From positions 61,721 to 125,720 of the forward strand of contig UBZP01000021.1 in the NCBI GenBank assembly GCA_900469965.1: a stretch of DNA of 64,000 bases, read 5' to 3'. The DNA is from Hyphomicrobiales bacterium (GTDB lineage: Bacteria > Pseudomonadota > Alphaproteobacteria > Rhizobiales > Rhizobiaceae). Of the stretch, positions 20,643 to 32,948 are shown piece by piece. Every line of letters starts with the position of its first letter. The first letter of the stretch is position 1. The translations under genes were made by a program, and so were the position numbers. The notes under the pieces were generated by a model. That model was not told the origin of the DNA, ran no database searches, and saw only the letters and a list, made by a program, of their open reading frames with translations.

Positions 20643-21406
20643 CCGGCCGGTCGGGCACCGGCCAGCTCTCGCTGGATGATTTCCGGCACGAGGCGCTGGT
20701 CGAGACCACCTCCACCAACTCGGAGTGTTTCGAGCGCGCCCGCAAGGGCGCGCTTTCCGGTCTATGGGTGACGGCGGCGCGCCAGACCGGCGGCCGCGGC
20801 CGCCGCGGCCGGCCCTGGACGTCCGAGCCCGGAAACCTCTACGCCTCGCTGCTCCTGATCGATCCCGCCCCGGTGGAGCGGCTGGCGTCGCTTCCGCTCG
20901 CCGTGGCCGTCGCCGTCCAGGCGTCGATCGCATCCGCCATGCCGATCGGCGCCCCGCCGGTCGCGATCAAATGGCCGAACGACATCCTCATCGAGAAGAA
21001 GAAGATCTGCGGCATCCTGGTCGAGGCGGAGACCCTTGCGGACGGCCGACAGGCGATCGTCATCGGCTGCGGCATCAATGTCGCCGTCGCCCCCGAGGCG
21101 GGGCTCTATCCCGTGGCCAGCCTCGCCGACTACGGCTGCGCGGTCGCGCCGGCCGAACTCTTCGCCCATCTCTTCCGCGAGATGGCGGACATTCTCCGGC
21201 TCTGGGACAGCGCCAACGGCATCGGCGAGATCATGGCGCGCTGGCGCAAGGTCGCCGGCGGCATCGGCGAGCGGATCACGGTCAATCTGCCGACCCAATC
21301 AATTTCCGGGCGCTTTGCCGGAATTGATGATAGTGGTCTGCTCAAGCTTCAGACCGACGACGGCGGCGTGCGCTTGATCGCAGCCGGCGATGTTTTCTTC
21401 GAATAA
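20639..21406 (+). CDS. birA: Biotin--[acetyl-CoA-carboxylase] ligase
   Basis: A 255-residue class I biotin protein ligase that lacks the N-terminal DNA-binding domain, so it is an enzyme and not a repressor. Family signs are [13 protein letters not shown], the [20 protein letters not shown] biotinyl-AMP loop, [24 protein letters not shown] and VIGCGINV. The start is TTG at 20639, overlapping the nuoN stop by four bases; it gives the usual N-terminal length. The nuoN-birA arrangement is conserved in rhizobia. Confidence 0.93.
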   Translation: MTGRSGTGQLSLDDFRHEALVETTSTNSECFERARKGALSGLWVTAARQTGGRGRRGRPWTSEPGNLYASLLLIDPAPVERLASLPLAVAVAVQASIASAMPIGAPPVAIKWPNDILIEKKKICGILVEAETLADGRQAIVIGCGINVAVAPEAGLYPVASLADYGCAVAPAELFAHLFREMADILRLWDSANGIGEIMARWRKVAGGIGERITVNLPTQSISGRFAGIDDSGLLKLQTDDGGVRLIAAGDVFFE

Positions 21407-21423
21407 TCGGAATCTTTCAGAAT

Positions 21424-23091
21424 ATGGCAAACCAAGAAGACCTGGTGTTCCTGCCGCTCGGCGGGGTCGGCGAGATCGGTATGAATCTCGCGCTCTACGG
21501 CTATGGCACACCCGGTAACCGCAAATGGATCATGGTCGATTGCGGCGTGACCTTTCCCGGCCCCGAACTGCCGGGCGTCGACCTCGTCCTGCCCGACATC
21601 CGCTTCCTGGCGGAGGAGCGCAAGAACCTCAAGGCCGTCATCATCACCCATGCCCACGAGGACCACTACGGCGCGCTGAACGATCTGTGGCCGGGGCTGA
21701 ACGTGCCGGTCTATGCCTCGCCGTTCACCGCCGGCATGCTCGAGGCGAAGCGCGACTACGAGCGCAGCCGCACCGAGATCCCGGTGACGATCTTCAAGGA
21801 GCGCGACCGCATCAATGTCGGCCCCTTCGAGATCGAGGGCATCGGCGTCAACCATTCGATCCCCGAGCCGATGTCGCTGGCGATCAGGACGCCGCTCGGC
21901 ACCGTCATCCACACCGGCGACTGGAAGATCGACCTCAAGCCCTCGCTCGGGCCGCTGACCGACGAGGCGCGCTTCCGCAAGCTCGGCGACGAGGGCGTGC
22001 TGGCGCTGATCTGCGACAGCACCAATGCGCTGCGCGACGGCGTCTCGCCCTCGGAGGAAGAGGTGTCCGAGAGCCTCGCCAAGATCATCGAGAGCGCCGA
22101 GGGCCGCGTCGGCATCACCACCTTCTCCTCCAATGTCGGCCGCATCCGCTCGGTCGCCAAGGCCGCCGAGGCGGCCGGCCGCGAGGTGCTTCTGCTCGGC
22201 AGCTCGATGAAGCGGGTGACGCAGGTCGCGCGCGACATCGGCCTGATGGAAGGCATCAAGCCCTTCATCGACGAGGACGAGTTCGGCTATATCCCGCGCG
22301 ACAAGGTCGTCGTCATCCTGACCGGCAGCCAGGGCGAGCCGCGGGCGGCGCTGGCCAAGATTGCCCGCGACGAGATGCGCAACGTCGCTTTTACCGCCGG
22401 CGACACCATCATCTTCTCCTCGCGCGCCATTCCCGGCAACGAAAAGGCGATCAACGACATCAAGAACGGTCTCGTCGACCAGGGCATCCATGTCATCACC
22501 GACAGCGAGGCGCTGGTGCATGTCTCCGGCCATCCCCGCCGCAGCGAGTTGCAGCAGATGTATGCCTGGACGCGGCCGCAGATGGTGGTGCCGGTGCATG
22601 GCGAGGCCGCGCACCTGGTGGCCCATGCCGAGCTTGCCGAACAGTCCGGCATCCCGGTGGTGCCGCGCGTGCGCGACGGCAAGATGCTGCGGCTGGCGCC
22701 GGGTGTTCCCGAGATCATCGACGAGGTGCATTACGGCCGCATCTTCAAGGACGGCAACCTGATCGGCGATTTCGACGAGATGGGGATCGGCGATCGCCGT
22801 AAGCTCTCCTTCGTCGGCCACGTCTCGGTCAACATCGTGCTCGACGCGCGCTACGACTTCCGTGAGGACCCGGACGTGGTACCCTTCGGCCTGCCGCAGT
22901 TCGACGACGAGGGCGAGGACATGGGCGACACGCTCTATGACGCGGTCCTCGGCGCGGTGGAGAGCATTCCGCGGGCACGGCGCAAGGATCTGGGCGTCGT
23001 CCGCGAGGCGGTGCGCCGGGCCGTGCGCTCCATGGCCAACGAGGTCTGGGGCAAGAAGCCGGTCGTGACCGTCTTCGTCACGAAGGTGTGA
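21424..23091 (+). CDS. rnj: Ribonuclease J
   Basis: A 555-residue metallo-beta-lactamase/beta-CASP ribonuclease with 5'-3' exonuclease and endonuclease activity, acting in rRNA maturation and mRNA decay. Zinc ligands are visible as THAHEDHYG (His76, His78, Asp80, His81), plus NHSIPEP and HTGDWKID. The beta-CASP part contains CDSTNA, TTFSSNVGRI and HVSGHPRRSE, and PQMVVPVHGEAAHL provides the last motif. It follows birA by 17 bp. Confidence 0.95.
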   Translation: MANQEDLVFLPLGGVGEIGMNLALYGYGTPGNRKWIMVDCGVTFPGPELPGVDLVLPDIRFLAEERKNLKAVIITHAHEDHYGALNDLWPGLNVPVYASPFTAGMLEAKRDYERSRTEIPVTIFKERDRINVGPFEIEGIGVNHSIPEPMSLAIRTPLGTVIHTGDWKIDLKPSLGPLTDEARFRKLGDEGVLALICDSTNALRDGVSPSEEEVSESLAKIIESAEGRVGITTFSSNVGRIRSVAKAAEAAGREVLLLGSSMKRVTQVARDIGLMEGIKPFIDEDEFGYIPRDKVVVILTGSQGEPRAALAKIARDEMRNVAFTAGDTIIFSSRAIPGNEKAINDIKNGLVDQGIHVITDSEALVHVSGHPRRSELQQMYAWTRPQMVVPVHGEAAHLVAHAELAEQSGIPVVPRVRDGKMLRLAPGVPEIIDEVHYGRIFKDGNLIGDFDEMGIGDRRKLSFVGHVSVNIVLDARYDFREDPDVVPFGLPQFDDEGEDMGDTLYDAVLGAVESIPRARRKDLGVVREAVRRAVRSMANEVWGKKPVVTVFVTKV

Positions 23092-23174
23092 TCGCGGTCG
23101 GCGGCAGTGGATAGGATACCGGCTCGCGCGATCGCGTCGGGCGGCCGGGCAGGGACGTGAGGGAGGAGACGGAC

Positions 23175-23579
23175 GTGCTTGGACGAGTCAATCACATTGC
23201 GATCGCCGTACCGGACCTTGCGGCCGCGGCGGCCTCCTACCGCGACGTTCTCGGCGCCCGCGTCAGCGCGGCGCAGTCCCTGCCGGAGCATGGCGTCACC
23301 GTCGTCTTCGTCGAATTGCCCAACACCAAGGTCGAGCTGCTGGAGCCGCTCGGTGAGGCCTCGCCGATCGCGGCCTTCCTGGAGAAATCGCCTTCCGGCG
23401 GCATGCACCACATCTGCTACGAGGTGGACGACATCCTGGCCGCCCGCGACCGGCTCGTCGCCGGCGGCGCCCGCGTGCTCGGCGACGGCACGCCGAAGAC
23501 CGGGGCGCATGGCAAGCCGGTGCTGTTCCTGCATCCGAAGGATTTCTTCGGCACGCTGATCGAGCTGGAGGAAGTGTGA
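23175..23579 (+). CDS. mce: Methylmalonyl-CoA epimerase
   Basis: A 134-residue vicinal-oxygen-chelate protein that interconverts (2R)- and (2S)-methylmalonyl-CoA in propionate metabolism. The two VOC half-modules begin LGRVNHIAIAVPDL and GGMHHICYEVDDI. Metal ligands are the His in NHIAIAV, the His in MHHICYEV and the Glu in GTLIELEEV. The start is GTG at 23175, 8 bases after GGAGG; a GTG at 23157 is possible but lies before the ribosome site. The gene continues the nuo-birA-rnj strand. Confidence 0.93.
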   Translation: MLGRVNHIAIAVPDLAAAAASYRDVLGARVSAAQSLPEHGVTVVFVELPNTKVELLEPLGEASPIAAFLEKSPSGGMHHICYEVDDILAARDRLVAGGARVLGDGTPKTGAHGKPVLFLHPKDFFGTLIELEEV

Positions 23580-23726
23580 CCGCAGGTCACGGCCGCGGGA
23601 TTTGAATTGCCGCGGCCATGGGGGTAAGAAGCCTCCGTGGCGGCCGCGCCGCAACGGCCGCGACCGGGACGGCCACAGGACATTGACTGCGTGACGGCCG
23701 CCGCCGCGCGCCATCGGGTATCGGAC

Positions 23727-23996
23727 ATGCCGCTGTTTTCGCTCTTCGCCGTCTATTTCATCATCTGGTGGATCACGCTCTTTGCGGTGCTGCCGTTCGG
23801 CCTGCGCACCCAGGCGGAGGAGAACGACGTCGTTCCCGGCAGCGTCGAGAGCGCGCCGGCGCGCTTCAGGGCAGGGCGCATCCTTCTCGTCACGACGCTC
23901 TTCGCCGCCGCCATCCATGCCGCCTGGTATGTGCTGTCTGTGAAATTCGGCTACGGCTTCGACGCCATTCCGCAGTTCTACCCCGACTTCGACTGA
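23727..23996 (+). CDS. DUF1467 family membrane protein
   Basis: An 89-residue protein with two hydrophobic spans (about residues 3-24 and 53-70) joined by the loop PFGLRTQAEENDVVPGSVESAPA, the DUF1467 signature of alphaproteobacteria. The function is unknown. The linkage mce-DUF1467-proS is conserved in rhizobia. It closes the co-directional run before a 580-bp non-coding stretch. Confidence 0.9.
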   Translation: MPLFSLFAVYFIIWWITLFAVLPFGLRTQAEENDVVPGSVESAPARFRAGRILLVTTLFAAAIHAAWYVLSVKFGYGFDAIPQFYPDFD

Positions 23997-24150
23997 ACCT
24001 TGCGTCTTCGCGAGGGATCCGTTATGAACGGTAACGTTCACTAAGTTCCGGGCCGACGAGGCCCGGCGGAGGTGGGCGGGTTTGTCGCATTCCGTCTGTC
24101 ATTGATTTGTCATACAAAATCTGTATGGGAAGGCTGGCGGTTCGGAAGGC

Positions 24151-24182
24151 AAAAAAAAACAAGGCTGAAAGCCTTGTTTTTA
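24151..24182 (+). terminator. Intrinsic (bidirectional-looking) terminator
   Basis: A nine-bp stem AACAAGGCT/AGCCTTGTT (24158-24166, 24170-24178) with a GAA loop. It is preceded by a run of A and followed by TTTT, so it could stop transcription in either direction. It is 155 bp after the DUF1467 stop and may end that transcript or a small RNA. Confidence 0.85.
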
Positions 24183-24376
24183 AAGTATCGCGTGATCTTT
24201 ACCCGTTTCCGGTGGCTGCGGCCATGCGCGCCAAGATCTGATCCTCCCAAGACTTGACCGCGAAATTGGCAAGAATTTGTACTTCCTGCCTGTTTTGTGG
24301 CCTGAAACTAGCTCAAAGGTTGGGCGTTGTCATCTGCTTTTTTGCATATTTGTTACACTTGCAGAAAATTTTTCCG

Positions 24377-24407
24377 TTGACTCTAGACGGGTAATTGTCG
24401 CTATTGA
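24377..24407 (+). promoter_or_regulatory. Candidate sigma-70 promoter of proS
   Basis: TTGACT (24377-24382) and CTATTG/TATTGA (24401-24407) are separated by 18-19 bases, in an AT-rich patch about 170 bp before the proS start. The -35 is good, the -10 weak. Confidence 0.45.
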
Positions 24408-24496
24408 GCGCCCCCGTTTGCAGTCTGCAGGCGACACGTGCCCGTGGCGCCGATTTCGATGGACCGGTGGTCCGCGGCGGGTTCACTTCCGGCTGT

Positions 24497-24558
24497 GAAG
24501 CGTCTATGAACGCTTCGAAATCAACGTCTTTTCGCCTGAATCCCCGGCTAGGCGAAAA
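24497..24558 (+). other. Two consecutive hairpins in the proS leader
   Basis: A first stem GAAGCGT/ACGCTTC with a 6-nt loop (24497-24516) and a second stem TTTTCGCC/GGCGAAAA with a 14-nt loop (24529-24558), ending 21 bp before the proS ATG. The second could hide or position the ribosome site. I recognise no described riboswitch. Confidence 0.5.
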
Positions 24559-24579
24559 CCTGTCTATTTGGAACCCGCC

Positions 24580-25908
24580 ATGCGTCTTTCCCGCTTCTTT
24601 ATGCCCATCCTCAAGGAAAATCCCAAGGAGGCGGAAATCGTCTCGCATCGTCTGATGCTTCGGGCGGGGATGATCAAGCAGCAGTCCGCCGGCATCTATA
24701 CCTGGCTACCGCTCGGCAAACGCGTGCTGGACAAGGTCAACGCCATCATCCGCGAGGAACAGAACCGTTCCGGCGCAGTCGAGCTGCTGATGCCGACCCT
24801 GCAGTCGGCCGAGCTGTGGCAGGAGAGCGGCCGCTACGACGCCTACGGCAAGGAGATGCTGCGCATCAAGGACCGGCAGGACCGCCCCATGCTCTACGGT
24901 CCGACCAACGAGGAGATGATCACCGACGTCTTCCGCTCCTACGTCAAGTCCTACAAGGACCTGCCGCTGAACCTCTACCATATCCAGCTGAAGTTCCGCG
25001 ACGAGATCCGCCCGCGCTTCGGCACCATGCGCTCGCGCGAGTTCCTGATGAAGGATGCCTATTCCTTCGACCTGAACCGGGAAGGCGCCGAGCACGCCTA
25101 TAACCGCATGTTCGCCGCCTACCTGCGCACGTTCACGCGGCTGGGCCTGCGGGCGATCCCGATGCGCGCCGACACCGGCCCGATCGGCGGCAACCTCAGC
25201 CACGAGTTCATCATCCTCGCCGATACCGGCGAATCCGAAGTCTTCTGCCACAAGGATTTCCTCGGCTTCGACATTCCCGGCGCGGACACGAACTTCGACG
25301 ACGTCGCCGGCCTGAAGGCGATCTTCGACAAGTGGACGTCGCGCTATGCGGCGACATCCGAAATGCACGACGAAGCCGCCTTCGCCGCCATTCCCGAGGG
25401 CGAGCGCCTGTCCGCCCGCGGCATCGAGGTCGGCCACATCTTCTACTTCGGCACCAAGTATTCGGAGGCGATGGGCGCCAAGGTGCAGGGACCGGACGGC
25501 AAGGAGCATACCGTCCACATGGGCTCCTACGGCATCGGCCCGACCCGGCTCGTGCCGGCGATCATCGAGGCCTCCCATGACGAGAACGGCATCATCTGGC
25601 CGCGGTCGGTGGCGCCGTTCGAGGTCGTCGTCATCAACATGAAGGCGGGCGATGCGGCCTGCGACGCCGCGAGCGAGACCCTCTACGGCGCGCTCACCAG
25701 GGCGGGCGTGGATGTGCTGCTCGACGACAAGGACGAGCGCGCCGGCACCAAGTTCGCCACCGCCGACCTGATCGGCGCGCCGCTCCAGGTCATCGTCGGG
25801 CCGCGCTCGGTCGCTGCCGGCGAGGTCGAGGTGAAGGACCGCAAGACCGGCGAGCGCGAGACGCTGACGATCGACGCCGCCATCGCGCGCCTGACGACCG
25901 CCGGTTGA
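24580..25908 (+). CDS. proS: Prolyl-tRNA synthetase (short alphaproteobacterial form)
   Basis: A 442-residue class II aminoacyl-tRNA synthetase charging tRNA-Pro. Motif 1 lies around [29 protein letters not shown], motif 2 in [26 protein letters not shown] and motif 3 in [15 protein letters not shown]; the C-terminal anticodon-binding domain starts near VVVINMKAG. It lacks the roughly 180-residue YbaK-like editing insertion of the E. coli enzyme, as is usual in this class. The ATG at 24580 is used; a TTG 12 bases upstream is less likely. Confidence 0.97.
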   Translation: MRLSRFFMPILKENPKEAEIVSHRLMLRAGMIKQQSAGIYTWLPLGKRVLDKVNAIIREEQNRSGAVELLMPTLQSAELWQESGRYDAYGKEMLRIKDRQDRPMLYGPTNEEMITDVFRSYVKSYKDLPLNLYHIQLKFRDEIRPRFGTMRSREFLMKDAYSFDLNREGAEHAYNRMFAAYLRTFTRLGLRAIPMRADTGPIGGNLSHEFIILADTGESEVFCHKDFLGFDIPGADTNFDDVAGLKAIFDKWTSRYAATSEMHDEAAFAAIPEGERLSARGIEVGHIFYFGTKYSEAMGAKVQGPDGKEHTVHMGSYGIGPTRLVPAIIEASHDENGIIWPRSVAPFEVVVINMKAGDAACDAASETLYGALTRAGVDVLLDDKDERAGTKFATADLIGAPLQVIVGPRSVAAGEVEVKDRKTGERETLTIDAAIARLTTAG

Positions 25909-25943
25909 GCGCGGGCCTCCGGGAGCCGGAAAGAGGGGCACAG

Positions 25944-25966
25944 TGCCGGAACAGGGTGTTCCGGCA
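25944..25966 (+). other. Perfect hairpin after proS
   Basis: A 10-bp perfect stem TGCCGGAACA/TGTTCCGGCA with a GGG loop, 35 bp after the proS stop. No T-run follows, so it is more likely an mRNA-stabilising end or factor-dependent terminator than a classic intrinsic one. Confidence 0.55.
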
Positions 25967-26115
25967 TCGTATAACGCCTTAATTTTCTTGCATAATTTTA
26001 CCCGCAAATCGATTCCGGTTTCGGCGATTATGCAGTAGCATCGTGCGCAGATTCGAGATGCTGCCGAATCGTGTCCGCAGGCGCGGGCTTCGGCGGCGAC
26101 AGGACCGGAGGTATC

Positions 26116-27423
26116 ATGGCGGAAGCGACGGGCGAGGGCACCGTGGTCGTGGCGAAAGCGGCGCCCGCAAGCCGTCCTTTTTCCGGTTTCGAGCGCATGG
26201 TCGCCTGGCGCTACCTCCGCTCGCGCCGCAAGGAGGCGTTCATCTCGGTCATCGCCGGCTTCTCCTTCATCGGCATCATGCTGGGCGTGGCGACGCTGAT
26301 CATCGTCATGGCGGTGATGAACGGTTTTCGCACCGAGCTGATCTCGCGCATCCTTGGCATCAACGGCCACATGATCGTCCAGCCGATCGACGGGCCGCTC
26401 AACAACTATGCCGATCTCGCCGAGCGGTTCTCTAAGGTGCCGGGCGTCAAGCTGGCGATCCCGCTGGTGGAAGGCCAGACGCTGGCCTCCGGCGCGGGCG
26501 GTGCCGGGACCGGGGCGCTCGTGCGCGGCATCCGCGCCGACGACTTCACCAAGCTGAAGACCGTCTCCGACCACATCACCGCCGGCGACCTGGTCGGCTT
26601 CGCCGCCGGCAACGGCCTTGCGATCGGGGCGCGGATGGCCGAGCAGCTCGGCATTTCCGCCGGCGACCAGATCACGCTGGTGGCGCCGGAGGGCGACGTC
26701 ACCCCGCTCGGCGTCAATCCGCGCGTCAAGAGCTACACCGTCTCCGCGGTCTTCGAGATCGGCATGTCGGAATACGACGCCTCGATCATCTTCATGCCGC
26801 TGGAGGAGGCCCAGCTCTATTTCAACGCCGAGGGCCTGGTGCAGTCGATCGAGCTCTTCGTCGATAACCCCGATGCCGTCGACGCGCTGCGCCAGCCGGT
26901 CGAGGCGGCCGCCGAACGGCAGGTCTACATCACCGACTGGCGCCAGCGGAACCGTACTTTCTTCTCCGCGCTTGAGGTCGAGCGCAACGTCATGTTCATG
27001 ATCCTGACGCTGATCGTCCTGGTCGCGGCGCTGAACATCATCTCCGGCCTGATCATGCTGGTGAAGGACAAGGGCAGCGACATCGCGATCCTGCGCACGA
27101 TGGGCGCCACCTCGGGCTCGATCATGCGCATCTTCTTCATGACGGGGGCGGCGATCGGCACGGTCGGCACCATCGCCGGCGTCCTGCTCGGCGTCGTCGT
27201 CTGCCTCAACGTCGAATCGATCCGCCAGTTCTTCTCCTGGCTGTCCGGGCAGACGCTGTTCGATCCCGAGCTCTATTTCCTCAGCCAGCTGCCGGCCGAC
27301 ATGAACCTCGGCGAGACGCTGTCGATCGTCGTCATGGCGCTGGCGCTGTCTTTCCTGGCCACGATCTTCCCCGCATGGCGCGCCTCCAAGCTCGATCCCG
27401 TGCAGGCCCTGCGGTATGAATAG
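26116..27423 (+). CDS. lolC: Lipoprotein-releasing ABC transporter permease (LolC/LolE type)
   Basis: A 435-residue inner-membrane protein that, with LolD, releases outer-membrane lipoproteins to LolA. It has one N-terminal span (around residues 35-60), a large periplasmic MacB-like domain, and three C-terminal spans. Family signs are MVAWRYLRSRRKEAFISVIAGFSFIGIMLGVATLIIVMAVMNGFR at the start and FPAWRASKLDPVQALRYE at the end. Only one permease gene is present, so it probably works as a homodimer. GGAGGT at 26107-26112 fixes the start at 26116. Confidence 0.95.
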   Translation: MAEATGEGTVVVAKAAPASRPFSGFERMVAWRYLRSRRKEAFISVIAGFSFIGIMLGVATLIIVMAVMNGFRTELISRILGINGHMIVQPIDGPLNNYADLAERFSKVPGVKLAIPLVEGQTLASGAGGAGTGALVRGIRADDFTKLKTVSDHITAGDLVGFAAGNGLAIGARMAEQLGISAGDQITLVAPEGDVTPLGVNPRVKSYTVSAVFEIGMSEYDASIIFMPLEEAQLYFNAEGLVQSIELFVDNPDAVDALRQPVEAAAERQVYITDWRQRNRTFFSALEVERNVMFMILTLIVLVAALNIISGLIMLVKDKGSDIAILRTMGATSGSIMRIFFMTGAAIGTVGTIAGVLLGVVVCLNVESIRQFFSWLSGQTLFDPELYFLSQLPADMNLGETLSIVVMALALSFLATIFPAWRASKLDPVQALRYE

Positions 27424-27432
27424 GACGTCCCG

Positions 27433-28119
27433 ATGAATGCGCGCGTGGCACTGAAGTTGACCGGCGTCGATCGCCACTACGGCCAGGGCGAGACGGTGCT
27501 GTCGATCCTGAAGGGGGCGGATTTCACCCTGCGCAGCGGCGAGATCGCAGCACTGGTGGCCCCGTCCGGCACCGGAAAGTCGACGCTGCTGCACGTCGCG
27601 GGCCTGCTGGAGCGGCCGGACGCCGGCGATGTCGTTGTCAACGGCCATTCCTGCGCCACGCTCGGCGACGAGGAGCGCACGGCGATCCGCCGCAACGAGA
27701 TCGGCTTCGTCTACCAGTTCCACCATCTCCTGCCGGAGTTCTCGGCGCTGGAGAACATCATGATGCCGCAGCTGATCGCCGGGCTTCCCAAAGCGGAGGC
27801 CCGCGAGCGAGCGAAGCAGCTGCTCGACTACATGCGCATCGGCCATCGCGGCGACCACCGCCCGTCGGAGCTTTCCGGCGGCGAGCAGCAGCGGGTCGCG
27901 ATCGCGCGCGCCGTTGCCAATGCGCCGCTCCTGCTTCTCGCCGACGAGCCGACCGGCAACCTCGACCCCGAGACGGCCGGCTACGTGTTCGAGGCGCTGC
28001 AGGCGCTGGTGCGCCAGTCGGGCCTGGCGGCGCTGATTGCCACCCACAATCACGAGATCGCCGCCCTGATGGACCGCCGTGTCACCATCGAGGACGGCAA
28101 GGTCCGCGAAATGCACTGA
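27433..28119 (+). CDS. lolD: Lipoprotein-releasing ABC transporter ATPase
   Basis: A 228-residue cytosolic ABC ATPase, partner of the preceding permease 9 bp upstream. Walker A is APSGTGKST (43-51), followed by the Q-loop in [21 protein letters not shown], signature [14 protein letters not shown], Walker [14 protein letters not shown] and the H-loop THNH. It belongs to the MacB/LolD subgroup. Confidence 0.97.
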   Translation: MNARVALKLTGVDRHYGQGETVLSILKGADFTLRSGEIAALVAPSGTGKSTLLHVAGLLERPDAGDVVVNGHSCATLGDEERTAIRRNEIGFVYQFHHLLPEFSALENIMMPQLIAGLPKAEARERAKQLLDYMRIGHRGDHRPSELSGGEQQRVAIARAVANAPLLLLADEPTGNLDPETAGYVFEALQALVRQSGLAALIATHNHEIAALMDRRVTIEDGKVREMH

Positions 28120-28170
28120 GCCGCGGGCGTTGGCGCCGGCCGCGTCGCGGGCCGGCGGGCGAGGGCGGGC

Positions 28171-28749
28171 CTATTGCTGCTCCAGTCCGCAGGCCTTCTG
28201 CCCGATATCGTCGTTCCAGGCTTCCAGGCTGACCTGCTCGCCCTTGGTCGCGATCGGCCTGCCGTTCGCCGTTCCCTTGCCGGTGAGCACGTTCAGGTCG
28301 CAGCTTTCGGTGTGGTTCGGGTCGAGGGTGTCGTAGGCGGAATAGGTGTAGCCGGCGACGACGAACCTGGAATTGCGGTAGGCGACCGTCAGGCTCTGCT
28401 CCCAGCGGTCGCGTCCGATCGCGCTGTTCTGCGATGTGATCGAGATCGAACCGTTCGAGAGTGCCGTGACGCCGGCCTCCTGCCCGAAGACGGTGGTGCT
28501 GCCCCAGACCTTGTTCGGGGCCGCGACCTTCAGCGACAGCCGCGGCTCGCCGTCGTCGGCGAGATAGATATAGACGCCGTTGTCGTCGTCGCTGCCCTCG
28601 GCCGGCCTGACGATCAGCACCAGGTCCTGCCGGCCATCCCTGTCCCAGTCGCCGGTCGCAGCCGCCGTGATCCTGTCGGCGGGAAACGTCTCGGTGATCG
28701 CGCCCGCCGGAGAAAGAAGGACAAGGGCGAGCGGCAGTGCGGTCTTCAT
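28171..28749 (-). CDS. Exported protein with FG-GAP/VCBS-like repeat
   Basis: A 192-residue protein with a signal peptide (MKTALPLALVLLSPAGAI) and a segment ADRITAAATGDWDRDGRQDLVLIVRP, which matches the Ca-binding Asp-rich loop of FG-GAP/VCBS beta-propeller repeats (DxDxDGxxD). Two further cysteines (ESCDLN, QKACGLE) may form a disulfide. It is probably periplasmic. It is transcribed divergently from the SOS-boxed peptide gene and convergently with lolD. The role is unknown. Confidence 0.8.
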   Translation of the reverse strand: MKTALPLALVLLSPAGAITETFPADRITAAATGDWDRDGRQDLVLIVRPAEGSDDDNGVYIYLADDGEPRLSLKVAAPNKVWGSTTVFGQEAGVTALSNGSISITSQNSAIGRDRWEQSLTVAYRNSRFVVAGYTYSAYDTLDPNHTESCDLNVLTGKGTANGRPIATKGEQVSLEAWNDDIGQKACGLEQQ

Positions 28750-28851
28750 CGTGCAAACATCCCTGACTGACGGCCGACCATAGGAAAACCCGGCCGGACA
28801 GTCCAGCGGTCCGCCGCGCCGCGCCCTGCAACGGCCGTCGAATCTGCAGGG

Positions 28852-28885
28852 TTGACGTAAGAACAAAAATAGAACAGACTAGAAA
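28852..28885 (+). promoter_or_regulatory. LexA (SOS) box within a sigma-70-type promoter
   Basis: GAAC-AAAAATA-GAAC (28861-28875) is an exact GAAC-N7-GAAC direct repeat, the LexA box known from rhizobia and Rhodobacter. It lies just after TTGACG (28852-28857) and before the -10 region (CAGACT or TAGAAA, 28875-28885), where a repressor would block RNA polymerase. Confidence 0.8.
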
Positions 28886-28908
28886 CATAAACAGATTGGA
28901 GACGTCAA

Positions 28909-28995
28909 ATGACCGATTTCATGCGTGAACTCGCCGCCTTTACCTCCATTGCCATGTTCGTCGCGAGCCTGTCCGTCCTCGCGCTCGGGCTGTAA
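28909..28995 (+). CDS. 28-residue SOS-controlled single-span membrane peptide (SidA-like candidate)
   Basis: A 28-residue peptide. The first eight residues (MTDFMREL) are polar and the rest (AAFTSIAMFVASLSVLALGL) is one hydrophobic span. TTGGAGA about 10 bases upstream is a good ribosome site and a consensus LexA box sits in the promoter. Size, topology and control match SidA of Caulobacter, a 29-residue LexA-regulated inner-membrane peptide that blocks division at FtsW/FtsN. I have no alignment to show homology, so SidA-like is inference. dnaE follows on the same strand 132 bp downstream. Confidence 0.7.
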   Translation: MTDFMRELAAFTSIAMFVASLSVLALGL

Positions 28996-29127
28996 CCGAG
29001 CCGTTGCTGCGGCCATCCGCCCCCAGCCCCCGCTTGCGGGGCGGGGATAAGGGCCGCGTCCCGAATGTTTGACTGGACTTCCGCTGCGCGAATCCGCTTA
29101 TCCTTGCCTCCCTGAAACGGAGTGGCA

Positions 29128-32631
<3,504 letters not shown>

Positions 32632-32704
32632 CCGCCCGGCAATCTGCGCAAAACCGCGCCAGCCTCTTGATCGCACCCGCCCCGTCGGCTACCGACGGTG
32701 ACAG

Positions 32705-32789
32705 GCGGACGTGGCGAAACTGGTAGACGCAAGGGACTTAAAATCCCTCGGAGTGATCCGTACGGGTTCGACCCCCGTCGTCCGCACCA
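32705..32789 (+). tRNA. tRNA-Leu (anticodon UAA)
   Basis: An 85-nt class II tRNA with a long variable arm. Acceptor GCGGACG pairs with CGTCCGC, anticodon stem AGGGA/TCCCT encloses CTTAAAA (anticodon TAA), T arm CGGGTTCGACCCCCG, and ACCA is encoded. Confidence 0.96.
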
Positions 32790-32948
32790 AGGCCCTGCGT
32801 CCGCCTAGAGGTCAGCTTTCGCATCGGCAACGTCGTCGCAACACTGACGCCGTGTGTCTGCGGCCTTCCGCTTCTGAAGCGCGTCGCGCCTCTGCCCCGA
32901 CGAAAACCTGCTCAGGCAGGATGGCTGCGAAATAGGTACAACGCACGT

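Larger units (their letters stand above)
23997..24579. other. Non-coding region between DUF1467 gene and proS with terminator, promoter and hairpins
   Basis: This 583-bp stretch is AT-richer than its surroundings and has no credible gene. It contains small palindromes (TGAACG-GTAA-CGTTCA at 24025-24040, CATAC-N7-GTATG at 24111-24127), a strong intrinsic terminator (24151-24182), a candidate proS promoter (24377-24407) and two leader hairpins (24497-24516 and 24529-24558). Confidence 0.7.

Noticed and set aside
20639..20780. Helix-turn-helix domain in BirA
   Set aside because: The protein begins directly with the ligase domain; there is no room for a DNA-binding domain.
24395..24655. An 86-codon plus-strand frame ahead of proS
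   Set aside because: It overlaps the start of proS in another frame, has no ribosome site and occupies the structured leader.
29015..29055. GC-rich inverted repeat (CCCCGC/GCGGGG) before dnaE as a terminator
   Set aside because: No T-run follows and the stem is imperfect; nothing shows that transcription ends there.
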